Shown one piece after another: positions 1 through 7,935 of a stretch of 53,744 nt of DNA. The position numbers were made by a program, and so were the translations under genes. The DNA comes from Candidatus Gastranaerophilales bacterium (lineage in GTDB: Bacteria > Cyanobacteriota > Vampirovibrionia > Gastranaerophilales > Gastranaerophilaceae), in NCBI GenBank assembly GCA_910587175.1, contig CAJULH010000008.1, positions 1 to 53,744 on the forward strand, read 5' to 3'. Under the pieces are notes generated by a model, which worked only from the letters and a program-made list of their open reading frames with translations, was not told the DNA's origin and ran no database searches. The first letter of the stretch is position 1, and the number at the start of each line of letters is the position of its first letter.

Positions 1-53
1 TGTTTATTAAATGTTTGCTAACCTCAAATTAGCAAACTTTTTATTATGAGCGG
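1..53 (+). repeat. 53-bp direct repeat, copy 1
   Basis: This stretch is identical, base for base, to positions 1421-1473. It contains a 9-bp hairpin (GTTTGCTAA / TTAGCAAAC, 7-nt loop) followed by CTTTTTATT, so each copy looks like a plus-strand intrinsic terminator. Similarity stops after GAGCGG. The left edge may continue beyond the window. The two copies bracket the sigma-factor gene. Confidence 0.9.
13..45 (+). terminator. Intrinsic terminator in repeat copy 1
   Basis: A perfect 9-bp stem with a 7-nt loop runs into a T-rich tail. It would end plus-strand transcription entering from outside the window. Confidence 0.6.
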
Positions 54-122
54 ATTTTAATGATTTTAAAATATTTAAATAAAAATTTATTTGAAATTTA
101 CTGCACTTTTTACCGCACTTTT

Positions 123-151
123 TTAAAAAACAAAAAGTTTTTGTTTTTTAA
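123..151. repeat. AT-rich perfect inverted repeat downstream of the sigma gene
   Basis: Two 14-bp arms (TTAAAAAACAAAAA and its complement) are separated by a single G. It lies just after the stop of the minus-strand sigma gene and could act as a weak terminator. It has almost no G or C, so this is uncertain. Confidence 0.4.
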
Positions 152-207
152 TAATTTTCAAAAACGCATTACTTTTAGGCATTTTGGTCGGTGTTTGTAT
201 TGCTGTT

Positions 208-1032
208 TTATACAATAGATTTTGAAAGACGTTCGCTTCTGCCTGAGCTTAAAATGTTTCTAAGCTTCATAATTGCCTGCGCATGAAGCTGGCAAACCCT
301 TGATTCGGATACATTTATGGCTTCTCCGATTTCCTTCAATGTCATATTTTCGTGGTAATAAAATACTAATAACATTCTCTCCCGCTCCGGAAGCTTTTTT
401 AAGGCGTATTCAAGCTCTCTTTTCGCATCTTTCTTTTCAACCGCTTCTTCCGGACGTTCGGATTTCTTATCTTCAATTGTATCAATAATTTCAACACTGT
501 CTTCGCCCTGACCTTTTTTATCGTAAAGCGAATCGATGCTTGTATCTTGTGCTAAAATTTCTTCAATCTTGTCCTTATCAAGTCCCATGACATCTGCAAT
601 TTCAGATGTGGTAGGCATTCTGTTTAATCTCTGTTTTAAAATTTCAGTTGCCTGTTTAATTTCTTTTATTTTCTTTCTTACAGTTCTTGGAAGCCAGTCT
701 GAAGATCTTATTCTGTCTATAATACAGCCTCTTATCCTCATCAGGGCGTAGGTTTCAAATTTTGCACCTTTTTGCGGGGAAAATTTTTCAACCGCATCAA
801 TCAATCCTTCAACACCATAGCTTGTAATATCTTCGTATGTAAATGTCGGCGGCAGATTCACCTTTATTCTGCCTATTACATATCTTGTAAGGTAAATATA
901 CTGCACAATCAGCTTATCGCGTACGGCTTTGTTTGTTTTGTCTGCAAGGTATGTTTCCCAAAGCCCGCTAATCTCTTCATCAGATAATCTCACAATTTTT
1001 TTAAAAGAGTTTATCTCAAAATTTTCACTCAT
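208..1032 (-). CDS. RNA polymerase sigma factor, FliA/WhiG (sigma-28) type
   Basis: Alternative sigma-70-family factor that directs RNA polymerase to a specialised promoter set. Numbering from the ATG at 1032 (274 aa): region 2 is about residues 38-108 (IVQYIYLTRYV, DITSYGVEGLIDAVEKF, FETYALMRIRGCIIDRIR). The FliA/WhiG signature DWLPRTVRKK starts near residue 112. Region 3 runs to about 170 and region 4 spans about 210-260 (LPERERMLLVFYYHENMTLKE, then the helix-turn-helix). Region 1.1 is absent, as usual for this class. An acidic linker lies near 175-200. A GTG at 1065 is in frame and would add 11 residues; the ATG is preferred. There is no flagellar or anti-sigma gene beside it. The nearest gene is the prepilin-like poly-glycine protein, which may be a target (inference). 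Confidence 0.88.
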   Translation of the reverse strand: MSENFEINSFKKIVRLSDEEISGLWETYLADKTNKAVRDKLIVQYIYLTRYVIGRIKVNLPPTFTYEDITSYGVEGLIDAVEKFSPQKGAKFETYALMRIRGCIIDRIRSSDWLPRTVRKKIKEIKQATEILKQRLNRMPTTSEIADVMGLDKDKIEEILAQDTSIDSLYDKKGQGEDSVEIIDTIEDKKSERPEEAVEKKDAKRELEYALKKLPERERMLLVFYYHENMTLKEIGEAINVSESRVCQLHAQAIMKLRNILSSGRSERLSKSIV

Positions 1033-1065
1033 ATCCCCAAATTTTCCAAAGTTTTTATACAACAC

Positions 1066-1420
1066 AAATTCTTACCGCCAAAACATCTGTGGCAGTATTT
1101 TATGTGATAGCAATTTACACACCCTATTGTCTGAAATTCGGGCTCTTTTTGCATCATTTATTCGGATGAAAGTATGAAGAAATGTTACACAATTTAGATG
1201 AGAAAAGGCAATTTTTCATTCCAAAAAAACTTTAATAAAGCATAAGGGAATTTTAAAAAAAACTCAAAGCCGGTGTTAATAAAGTTGATAAAAGCATCTG
1301 CCGGAGTAAAAAATTAAAGGAAGAAAAAAATAAAATAAAAACATAAAGCATAAAATATATATTATTTAAAAATGCTTTTGTAAAAAGAAAGAATTATTTT
1401 ACTCTCTCTTAATATCCTCG
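1066..1420. other. Intergenic region upstream of the sigma gene
   Basis: Very AT-rich. It must hold the minus-strand promoter of the sigma gene, but no confident -35/-10 pair could be picked. No open frame of credible length or RNA gene is seen. The repeat copy at its right end is a plus-strand terminator with no recognisable plus-strand gene before it. Confidence 0.5.
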
Positions 1421-1473
1421 TGTTTATTAAATGTTTGCTAACCTCAAATTAGCAAACTTTTTATTATGAGCGG
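1421..1473 (+). repeat. 53-bp direct repeat, copy 2
   Basis: Identical to positions 1-53, with the same hairpin and T-tract (stem arms 1433-1441 and 1449-1457). It lies between the sigma gene and the poly-glycine gene. Confidence 0.9.
1433..1465 (+). terminator. Intrinsic terminator in repeat copy 2
   Basis: Same 9-bp hairpin and T-tract as the first copy. It would insulate the poly-glycine gene from upstream plus-strand reading. It could also end an unseen short RNA made from the preceding 350 bases. Confidence 0.55.
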
Positions 1474-1577
1474 GTTTTTAAAAATTTTCATTTGGCTTTC
1501 CGGCAAAAAATTGCCACATTCTTGCAGATAATTTTTTTGCCGCCCCTCTGTGCCAAAAATTCTTTTTTGCCTCCTTC

Positions 1578-1605
1578 TTGACAAAAATAAAAAAAGATAT
1601 AACAT
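1578..1605 (+). promoter_or_regulatory. Candidate vegetative promoter for the first poly-glycine gene
   Basis: A perfect TTGACA, a 16-nt spacer and TAACAT as -10. ATAAC-ATA-GTTAT, a short inverted repeat, overlaps the -10, and a small hairpin (AGGGA/TCCCT, 1612-1626) lies in the leader. An alternative sigma-28-like box (GCAGATAA at 1524-1531) lies further upstream. Confidence 0.5.
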
Positions 1606-1667
1606 AGTTATAGGGATATTTTCCCTGAGAATTTATAGTTGTTTATCTTTAAAAGGTTACTAATTTT

Positions 1668-4556
1668 ATGAAGAATTTGTTTATTTTTCGTGCGCTTTGC
1701 CGTACATTTTCCGGCTTTAAACATACGGTTTTTTCAGATGCAGCCGGTACTTTGAATTTAAAAAATTGCATATTGCAAAACCCAAAATTTAAAATAGCTT
1801 TTTCTCTTGTAGAAATGCTTATGGCGCTTTTGGTTGCATCACTTCTTATGGCTGCCCTTGCTCCTGTTATGACAAGGAAAATGAACGACGGGATGACTGT
1901 ATCTGTTGAAGGTACGGTTCCCGGGGAAAAGACAAAAATTCACGAAATAAATTACGGGGTAAACGAATGTACTGAAATTAAAACTGATACTGACGGCAGT
2001 GAATATTGTGAAGGTACATATATTGTACCCAGCGGTTTTAATGGCAATTTAAAAGTAACTCTTATTGGTGCAGGCGGAGGCGGCGGTACAGCCCCGACAG
2101 CAGGATATGTAGAATATATAACCGTTGGCAATAACCAAAGCTTTAAGGTTCCCGCCCTTGTAAATAACATCGAAACCACCCTTGTGTCAGGCGGTGCAGG
2201 CGGCGGTGCGGGCGGGCAAACCAAGGTTGATATACCCTATAATACTCCGGGCGAATTCACCTGGAATGTTCCTTCCGTTGTGAAAAATAAATACGCAATT
2301 ATCACCGGATGCGGCGGCGGAGGCGGCGGCGGAGGCTTTATTACTGCAAATTATATAAGCGGAGCTGCAGGGGGTCTTGGCGGCGGAGGCGGATATTTTT
2401 CAAAAGCTGCACTTATAAACAATAATAATTATAGTGTGATAATTGGCGGCGGCGGTGGTGGCGGCGCAAGTGCCGGTTCATCTGGCTATGCAACATACAC
2501 CGGTGTCGGGGCTATGCATCAGGGGCTTTCCGGAACGGGCGGTGGCGGTGGCGGCGGAGGCGGCGATGCATGGACTGACCATGGTGCTACAGGCGGGCTT
2601 GGCGGTAAAAATGGCGGTACAGGCGGTCATGCAAGAGAGGCTAGTACTAAACTTGGCTTTGGCGGCGAAAGAGGCGATACTTCTTTGGCTTCAAATTCTG
2701 ACGGACACAATGGTGTAATTGGTTCAAATTCCTCTGGAGGCACCGGGGCTTCATCGGGCGGTGCAGCATTATGGGCTAATTTTTTAAAGCCTGACGGCAC
2801 TGTTATTCCCCATGGTCAAGGCGGCGGAGGAGGCGGCGGAAGTGTGACAGGATATGGCGGCGGCGGAGGCGGAGGCGGTTGTGGCGGTCCCGGAGGCGGC
2901 GGTGGCGGTGGTGCTACAATCTTTGGTACAAGAGCAAATCCGGTATTTTTAGCTGCCGGCGGTGGTGGCGGAGGAGGTGGCGGAATAGACGACTATGATT
3001 ATACAAGTGAAACCCGTTATCCTAATGAAGATTATTACAATGGTACCAGTGGTGGTGCAAGATGGCATGGCGGTGGCGGCGGCGGAGGAGGTGGTGGTGG
3101 TACAGGTGGTGGAAATGGCGGAAATGGCGGCAGGGCGAATATCGGTCATGCACAAAATGGCGGTAATGCTGCAGGGTACAGTGCTTCTACAGTTTTTGGT
3201 GCAAATTATTGCAATGGTGGCACTGCTTTTCAAACTTATGCAAAAAGCTGGCTCAGAAACGCTGTTCAGGGTGGCTCAGGAAAACCCGGTGCTATGAGAA
3301 TTACATATCTAAATTACGGTTCAGGCGGCGGCGGTGGTGGTGCCGGTCAAATTGTACCACTTCAGTCTGTGGTTGTTACTCCGAACGAGGTCTTGAATGT
3401 ACAGGTGGGTCAAGGCAGGGCGGGCGGTACGCCCGGCAAAATTAATAGTGACGGTTCAATTACAGAACCCACATGGGGGCAGGGTGCAAATACTGATAAT
3501 GCCCATGCAAGTAAGCTTTTAAGGGGCAGTACTGTACTTCTTGCAACTTGTATGGATGCATACTGGCACGGTATCGGCGCATATGGCGGTAATCCTTCAG
3601 GCGTAGTACACGGCTGGAATTCAAGTCCCTGGTCAGGATCACATGGCGGCATAACAACAGGCGTGCCAACTCAGGATGCCAGCTCTGGCAGGCAATTTGT
3701 CACCATCAATGGTTTTTCAAATACTGATGGCGGCGGTTCCACTACCGGTCAACCAGGCGGAAACGGCGGCAGTACAGAGCTTTTTGGCTCTAAGACACAT
3801 TGCAGCCCGGGCGTTGGTGGTACATCAACATCTATTGCCGGCAAAAACGCCACAGGGTATGGCGGCTGTGCTGGCGGCGGCGGGTATTCTTTTGGTGCGG
3901 GAGGTTCCGGCACAGGCGGATATGCACGAATTTCCTGGAACAAAAAATGGAATCCGGATACTAAAGAATATGTCTTGCAAGATGGATCTACAGGCGGCGG
4001 CGGTGCAAGCGGCAATATTTTAACATATTCTATTCCTGTCAAAAGCGGCGACAGGGTAAAAATCACAATCGGAAAAGGCGGCAAGGGCGGCTATATTCAG
4101 AATAACATTCCTGTGGATGCACAAAACGGCGGCATGACAACTTTTAAAAATTTAAAAGCAGGCGGCGGAAAAGGTGGCAGCAACGCGGTTATAAATACAT
4201 CTGATAACACAATTACAAACGGTATTGGCGGCTCTGTTTCAGGAACCTGCCATAATGCCTCCACGCCTTTGTTTGACAATGCTGCATATTGTACAAAAGG
4301 CGCAAAAGGCGCCGATGGAGCTGCAAAGGCTGGCGGTAACGGTGCTGTGAATAAATATGGCACCTCCGGTGCTGGCGGAATTCGGGATACCAGCGAGAAC
4401 AGCAACGGAAAAAATGCTGCAGGATATGGCGCAGGCGGTGGCGGAGCAGCCATCCGGGATTTAGATAAACTGGAAAACCCGGCACAGAGTGCAAGTAACA
4501 CAATTGTAGGCGGAAACGGTTCCAACGGAAAAATAATACTTGAATGGCGCGAATAA
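1668..4556 (+). CDS. Giant poly-glycine protein with a prepilin (type IV pilin-like) N-terminus
   Basis: 962 aa. Residues 41-72 form a class III prepilin signal: FKIA^FSLVEM, with cleavage expected after Ala44, Phe at +1 and Glu49 at +5, then the hydrophobic helix LMALLVASLLMAALAPVM. The 44-residue presequence is unusually long. The rest is a huge low-complexity ectodomain of glycine runs (up to 11 in a row near residue 468) alternating with short beta-like strands such as KVTLIGAGGGGG, YAIITGCGGGG and VKITIGKGGKGG. This pattern resembles the glycine-rich domains of phage tail adhesins, where glycine runs pack as polyglycine-II helices (family knowledge; the match here is by eye). It probably assembles into, or decorates, a pilus or pseudopilus outside the inner membrane. 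An AAAAGG ribosome site lies 11 nt before the ATG. It is related to the gene at 43617. Long open frames on its opposite strand are artefacts of GGC/GCC bias. Confidence 0.85.
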   Translation: MKNLFIFRALCRTFSGFKHTVFSDAAGTLNLKNCILQNPKFKIAFSLVEMLMALLVASLLMAALAPVMTRKMNDGMTVSVEGTVPGEKTKIHEINYGVNECTEIKTDTDGSEYCEGTYIVPSGFNGNLKVTLIGAGGGGGTAPTAGYVEYITVGNNQSFKVPALVNNIETTLVSGGAGGGAGGQTKVDIPYNTPGEFTWNVPSVVKNKYAIITGCGGGGGGGGFITANYISGAAGGLGGGGGYFSKAALINNNNYSVIIGGGGGGGASAGSSGYATYTGVGAMHQGLSGTGGGGGGGGGDAWTDHGATGGLGGKNGGTGGHAREASTKLGFGGERGDTSLASNSDGHNGVIGSNSSGGTGASSGGAALWANFLKPDGTVIPHGQGGGGGGGSVTGYGGGGGGGGCGGPGGGGGGGATIFGTRANPVFLAAGGGGGGGGGIDDYDYTSETRYPNEDYYNGTSGGARWHGGGGGGGGGGGTGGGNGGNGGRANIGHAQNGGNAAGYSASTVFGANYCNGGTAFQTYAKSWLRNAVQGGSGKPGAMRITYLNYGSGGGGGGAGQIVPLQSVVVTPNEVLNVQVGQGRAGGTPGKINSDGSITEPTWGQGANTDNAHASKLLRGSTVLLATCMDAYWHGIGAYGGNPSGVVHGWNSSPWSGSHGGITTGVPTQDASSGRQFVTINGFSNTDGGGSTTGQPGGNGGSTELFGSKTHCSPGVGGTSTSIAGKNATGYGGCAGGGGYSFGAGGSGTGGYARISWNKKWNPDTKEYVLQDGSTGGGGASGNILTYSIPVKSGDRVKITIGKGGKGGYIQNNIPVDAQNGGMTTFKNLKAGGGKGGSNAVINTSDNTITNGIGGSVSGTCHNASTPLFDNAAYCTKGAKGADGAAKAGGNGAVNKYGTSGAGGIRDTSENSNGKNAAGYGAGGGGAAIRDLDKLENPAQSASNTIVGGNGSNGKIILEWRE

Positions 4557-4583
4557 TTTTACGATAAAACAAACAACTTTTTT

Positions 4584-4615
4584 GGGGTGCTAATCTTGTA
4601 ACCAGCGCCCCTTTT
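4584..4615 (+). terminator. Terminator of the first poly-glycine gene
   Basis: GGGGTGCT pairs with AGCGCCCC (one G-U) across a 12-nt loop and is followed by TTTTCTT. The segment GATAAAACAA before it and TTGTAACC in its loop recur in the terminator of the second poly-glycine gene. Confidence 0.85.
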
Positions 4616-4725
4616 CTTATTTATTTCAATGTTGTCTTTAACATTACTGGCATTAAAAATTATGTTGAATGCTGCTTTGTATAAGGCGTTTCAGGTTTTT
4701 AACAGCTGGAAGCCATTATCTTGCC

Positions 4726-6096
4726 TTACTTTCCGATGCAAAAACTATCAAAGATGCGGTTTAAAACCTCGTCTGTCACGACTTCTCCTGATATTTCATC
4801 CAGAGAAAGCAGGGCAGATTTTACATCGATAGAAATTAAATCCTGTAATTCTTCAAGCTTTGACGCTGTTATAGCGTTTTTAATATGTAAAAGAGCCTTG
4901 TTTAGTGATTCCTGGTGTCTTTGGTTTGTTAAAAAGCTTGTGTCTTCTATGTTTGAACCCAAAATTGCCTCAAAAACAGCATCTTTTAAATTCTCAATCC
5001 CAAAAAGAGTTGTAGAGCTAATTAATATAGGGTTTTCAGGGGTTTTGCCAGCGTTGCAATTGTTTTGCGGTGCTGATTTTCCGGTTTTGTCCTGCTTTGT
5101 TTCCACATATAGGCGCGTTTTGGATGTTCCGGACAGTGAAAAAACCTCTCTGTCTTCATTTTCAATCCCTTTTTCTCCGTCATAAAGGCATAAAATTATG
5201 TCAGAATTGTCAATTGTTGATTTAGAATTTTCAACGCCGATGCGCTCAACGGTATCTACCTCTTTTCCTTCCCTGATGCCTGCTGTGTCGGTTAAGGTTG
5301 CTGAAATCCCTTTTATATCAATAGTTTCAGAGATTGTATCCCTTGTAGTTCCTGCAATATCAGTCACTATAGCCCTATTTATATTTAAAAGCGCATTGAA
5401 GAGCGAGCTTTTGCCCACATTTGGCTTTCCTGCAATTGCAATCTGGATTCCTTCCCTTAAAACATTGTGACAGCGGGCATTTTGGAGAATTTTTTCAATT
5501 TTATTTCTGGCTTTTTCAAGCACAGAAAGGATTTCAGAGTATTCTACCTCAGCTACATCCTCCGGAAAGTCAAGCGAGGCGGTAATTTTAGCCAAAATTT
5601 CTATTATGCTTTCCCGTATGTTGTCTATTTCTTTTTTTAATGTGCCGGATAGGTTATTTGCAGCCAGGGAAGCGGTTTTTGAGGTTTTTGCATTTATAAG
5701 ATCCAAAACAGCTTCAGCTTGGGATAAATCCATTTTGTGATTCAGGAATGCCCTTTTGGTGAATTCCCCTCTGTGAGCCAGTCTTGCCCCGTTTTTTAAT
5801 ACCAGATTGAGTATTTCCCTTATAATAACAGGTGAACCGTGGCTTTGAATCTCTATAATATCTTCTCCTGTATAGCTTTTCGGGTTTTTGAACGGTAAAA
5901 CTATTACTTCATCAAGCTTTTCGCCAGTTTTATTGTCTATAATCCAGCCGTGATTTATTGTTTCAGGTTTTACGGGGCGGTCAAATATTTTTGAAATAAT
6001 TTCAAAAGATTTTTCTCCAGAAATCCTTATAATCCCTATGCTGCCTATGCTTAGAGGGGTTGCTACCGCACAAATTGTATCAAACAAATTTTCCAT
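4726..6096 (-). CDS. mnmE: tRNA uridine-5-carboxymethylaminomethyl modification GTPase MnmE
   Basis: With MnmG it installs the (carboxymethyl)aminomethyl group on the wobble uridine of certain tRNAs, using a folate one-carbon unit and GTP hydrolysis. The 456 aa match the family length. The N-terminal folate-binding domain is residues 1-120 (TICAVATPLSIGSIGIIRISG). A helical domain follows, with an inserted G domain: P-loop GKPNVGKSS at 223-231, TTRD at 250-253 and DTAG at 270-273. The invariant C-terminal CIGK (453-456) is intact. It is divergent from yidC with 59 bp between starts. The two genes are commonly linked in bacteria, though usually in the same direction. Confidence 0.97.
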   Translation of the reverse strand: MENLFDTICAVATPLSIGSIGIIRISGEKSFEIISKIFDRPVKPETINHGWIIDNKTGEKLDEVIVLPFKNPKSYTGEDIIEIQSHGSPVIIREILNLVLKNGARLAHRGEFTKRAFLNHKMDLSQAEAVLDLINAKTSKTASLAANNLSGTLKKEIDNIRESIIEILAKITASLDFPEDVAEVEYSEILSVLEKARNKIEKILQNARCHNVLREGIQIAIAGKPNVGKSSLFNALLNINRAIVTDIAGTTRDTISETIDIKGISATLTDTAGIREGKEVDTVERIGVENSKSTIDNSDIILCLYDGEKGIENEDREVFSLSGTSKTRLYVETKQDKTGKSAPQNNCNAGKTPENPILISSTTLFGIENLKDAVFEAILGSNIEDTSFLTNQRHQESLNKALLHIKNAITASKLEELQDLISIDVKSALLSLDEISGEVVTDEVLNRIFDSFCIGK

Positions 6097-6155
6097 GCTT
6101 TTATAATATCATGTTTGGTGTAAAATTGGGATACATAAGGATTTAGGAGAAATTA

Positions 6156-7319
6156 ATGGATTTTGTTCAATTAACCATCTGGATATTAAAAGGGCTTGCA
6201 AACGTAGTTGGCAACTGGGGTTTGGCGATTATTGCCCTTACTATAATTGTGCGTCTTGCAATGTGGCCGTCAAGTGTTGCACAACAGCGCTCAATGCGTG
6301 TTATGCAAGCATTACAGCCTAAAATGAAGATGATTCAGGACAGATACAAATCTGACCCGCAAACTATGCAAAGAAAAATGGCGGAATTCTACAAGGAGCA
6401 CCAGTTTAATCCAATGAGCGGTTGCCTTCCCATGCTTATTCAGATTCCGGTTTTTATTCTTTTATATACGGCGCTAATCAGTCCGCAATTCATACAGCAG
6501 GCGGGTAAAGCGAATTTTCTTTTTATAGACAGGCTTGATGCCACAATTAAAAGCAATGCCGGAGTTTCTTTTGACGGAGAATTTCAGGCAGGACCCAGAG
6601 ATACCTTCCAGACCGGGAAAGAGGCTAAAGTTTATCTGAAAAACGGTGAAGTGCTTGAAAAAGTGAAGATTAAAAATCCTACAAGGGCGGTAACCGTTCA
6701 GGGGGATATTGTTCCGGGTGAAAGTATTGATTTAAAAATATCTTTGGATGAATTAAACCAAAAATATTCGGTTTTGAGCAGTGTTGAAAAAGCTGAGGTG
6801 GATATCCTTGATATCAGTACAAGAGAGACCGAAAAAGTTACTTTTGATAAGATGGGCGATATTTTAGCTGCAAGTGTCCCTACGGTTGCGGTTCAGCCTG
6901 CTATTCACTATGATGTTATTTTCCTGATTTTCCTTTTTGCTGTAACTATGTGGTTTAGCCAGAAAGTGATGATGACGCAAAATAAAAATCAGCCGCAAGA
7001 TCCGACACAGCAGGCTATTCAAAAATCCATGGGAACAATTATGCCTGTTATGATTCTTGTAACATTTGTTTTTATTCCAATTCCTGCAGGCGTTTTGCTC
7101 TATCTTGTAACATCAAATGTTTTCCAGATAGCACAAACTGTTATAATTAATAAAAAACTTGATGCGGAGGATGAGGCTAAAAAGGCTGGAAAGCAAGGAA
7201 AAAATACCAAAAAGGATATTGAAACCAAGGCATCTGAAGATTCAAAGGTGATTGAGGTTAAGGATGCAAAAGATATCCCGGCAAATGATGACAAAGAATC
7301 AGATAATGATAAAAATTAA
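6156..7319 (+). CDS. yidC: Membrane protein insertase YidC/Oxa1 with an inserted extracytoplasmic domain
   Basis: Inserts and folds inner-membrane proteins, alone or with SecYEG. 387 aa. A first membrane helix (about 15-40) carries the conserved Arg33 of the hydrophilic groove. A basic cytosolic hairpin spans 41-88 and TM2 about 90-112. TM3 is about 252-270 and the C-terminal TM pair about 292-330. The tail is Lys/Asp-rich (335-387), as expected for ribosome contact. The large proteobacterial periplasmic domain at the N-terminus is absent. Instead about 110 residues (130-245), probably beta-rich (VYLKNGEVLEKVKIKN, VTVQGDIVPGESIDLKI), sit between TM2 and TM3. An AGGAGA site lies 7 nt before the ATG. 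Confidence 0.95.
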   Translation: MDFVQLTIWILKGLANVVGNWGLAIIALTIIVRLAMWPSSVAQQRSMRVMQALQPKMKMIQDRYKSDPQTMQRKMAEFYKEHQFNPMSGCLPMLIQIPVFILLYTALISPQFIQQAGKANFLFIDRLDATIKSNAGVSFDGEFQAGPRDTFQTGKEAKVYLKNGEVLEKVKIKNPTRAVTVQGDIVPGESIDLKISLDELNQKYSVLSSVEKAEVDILDISTRETEKVTFDKMGDILAASVPTVAVQPAIHYDVIFLIFLFAVTMWFSQKVMMTQNKNQPQDPTQQAIQKSMGTIMPVMILVTFVFIPIPAGVLLYLVTSNVFQIAQTVIINKKLDAEDEAKKAGKQGKNTKKDIETKASEDSKVIEVKDAKDIPANDDKESDNDKN

Positions 7320-7349
7320 CATTTGTTTGTCTGCTAAAAGCTTTAAATG

Positions 7350-7372
7350 CCCGGGATTTTCCTGGGTATTTT
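7350..7372 (+). terminator. Terminator after yidC
   Basis: CCCGGGA pairs with TCCTGGG (one G-U, 3-nt loop) and is followed by TATTTT. A short stem and modest T-tract. Confidence 0.55.
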
Positions 7373-7394
7373 AATGTATGAATAAAGGTTTTTT

Positions 7395-7907
7395 ATGAAA
7401 TATTGCACAGAATGCGGCGCAAAACTTACGATTAAAGAATGTTTCAACTGTGGCATATCAGAGGGTATGGTGCCATATTGCCCTGTTTGCGGTGAGTTTC
7501 GCTTTCCGTGGTTTAATGTTGCGGCGAGTGTTGTTATTTTTAACAGGGATTGTTCCAAAACACTTTTGATTCAGCAGTATGGTAAAGGCAAGAACATTCT
7601 TGTTGCAGGATATGTAAACAAGGCTGAAACCCTTGAGGAAGCGCTTATCAGGGAAATTAAAGAAGAAGTCGGGCTTTGTGTTGAAAAATTTATTTTTAAT
7701 GAAAGCAAATATTTTGAAAAATCAAACAGTCTTATCTGTAATTTTATTGCAGTTTCTTGTGATGAAACCCTAAAATGCAATGCTGAAGTAGATTTTGCCA
7801 TGTGGTATCAAATTGATAATGCAAAAGAAGCTATATTGAAAGACAGTCTTGCTGAGTATTTCTTTAAGAAGGCTTTGTTGAAAAAAGATTGCTTTGCAAT
7901 ATACTGA
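7395..7907 (+). CDS. Zinc-ribbon Nudix hydrolase
   Basis: Hydrolyses a nucleoside-diphosphate-linked compound; the substrate cannot be assigned. 170 aa. An N-terminal zinc ribbon has three CxxC pairs (Cys4/7, 16/19, 29/32). The Nudix fold begins near residue 42, and its box spans 72-94, with G72, E78 and the REIKEEVGL core (86-94) intact. The ribbon-plus-Nudix order recalls NADH/NAD-cap pyrophosphatase NudC, but the protein is shorter and lacks the extra NudC N-terminal domain. The E1-like gene starts 28 nt after its stop, so the two are probably co-transcribed. Confidence 0.85.
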   Translation: MKYCTECGAKLTIKECFNCGISEGMVPYCPVCGEFRFPWFNVAASVVIFNRDCSKTLLIQQYGKGKNILVAGYVNKAETLEEALIREIKEEVGLCVEKFIFNESKYFEKSNSLICNFIAVSCDETLKCNAEVDFAMWYQIDNAKEAILKDSLAEYFFKKALLKKDCFAIY

Positions 7908-7935
7908 AAATGTTAAACATTGGGGCAAGATAAAA

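Noticed and set aside
1952..4572. Long Pro/Ala/His-rich open frames antisense to the first poly-glycine gene
   Set aside because: They are the complement of GGC/GGT/GGA glycine codons. They have no ribosome sites and their composition is explained by the sense gene.
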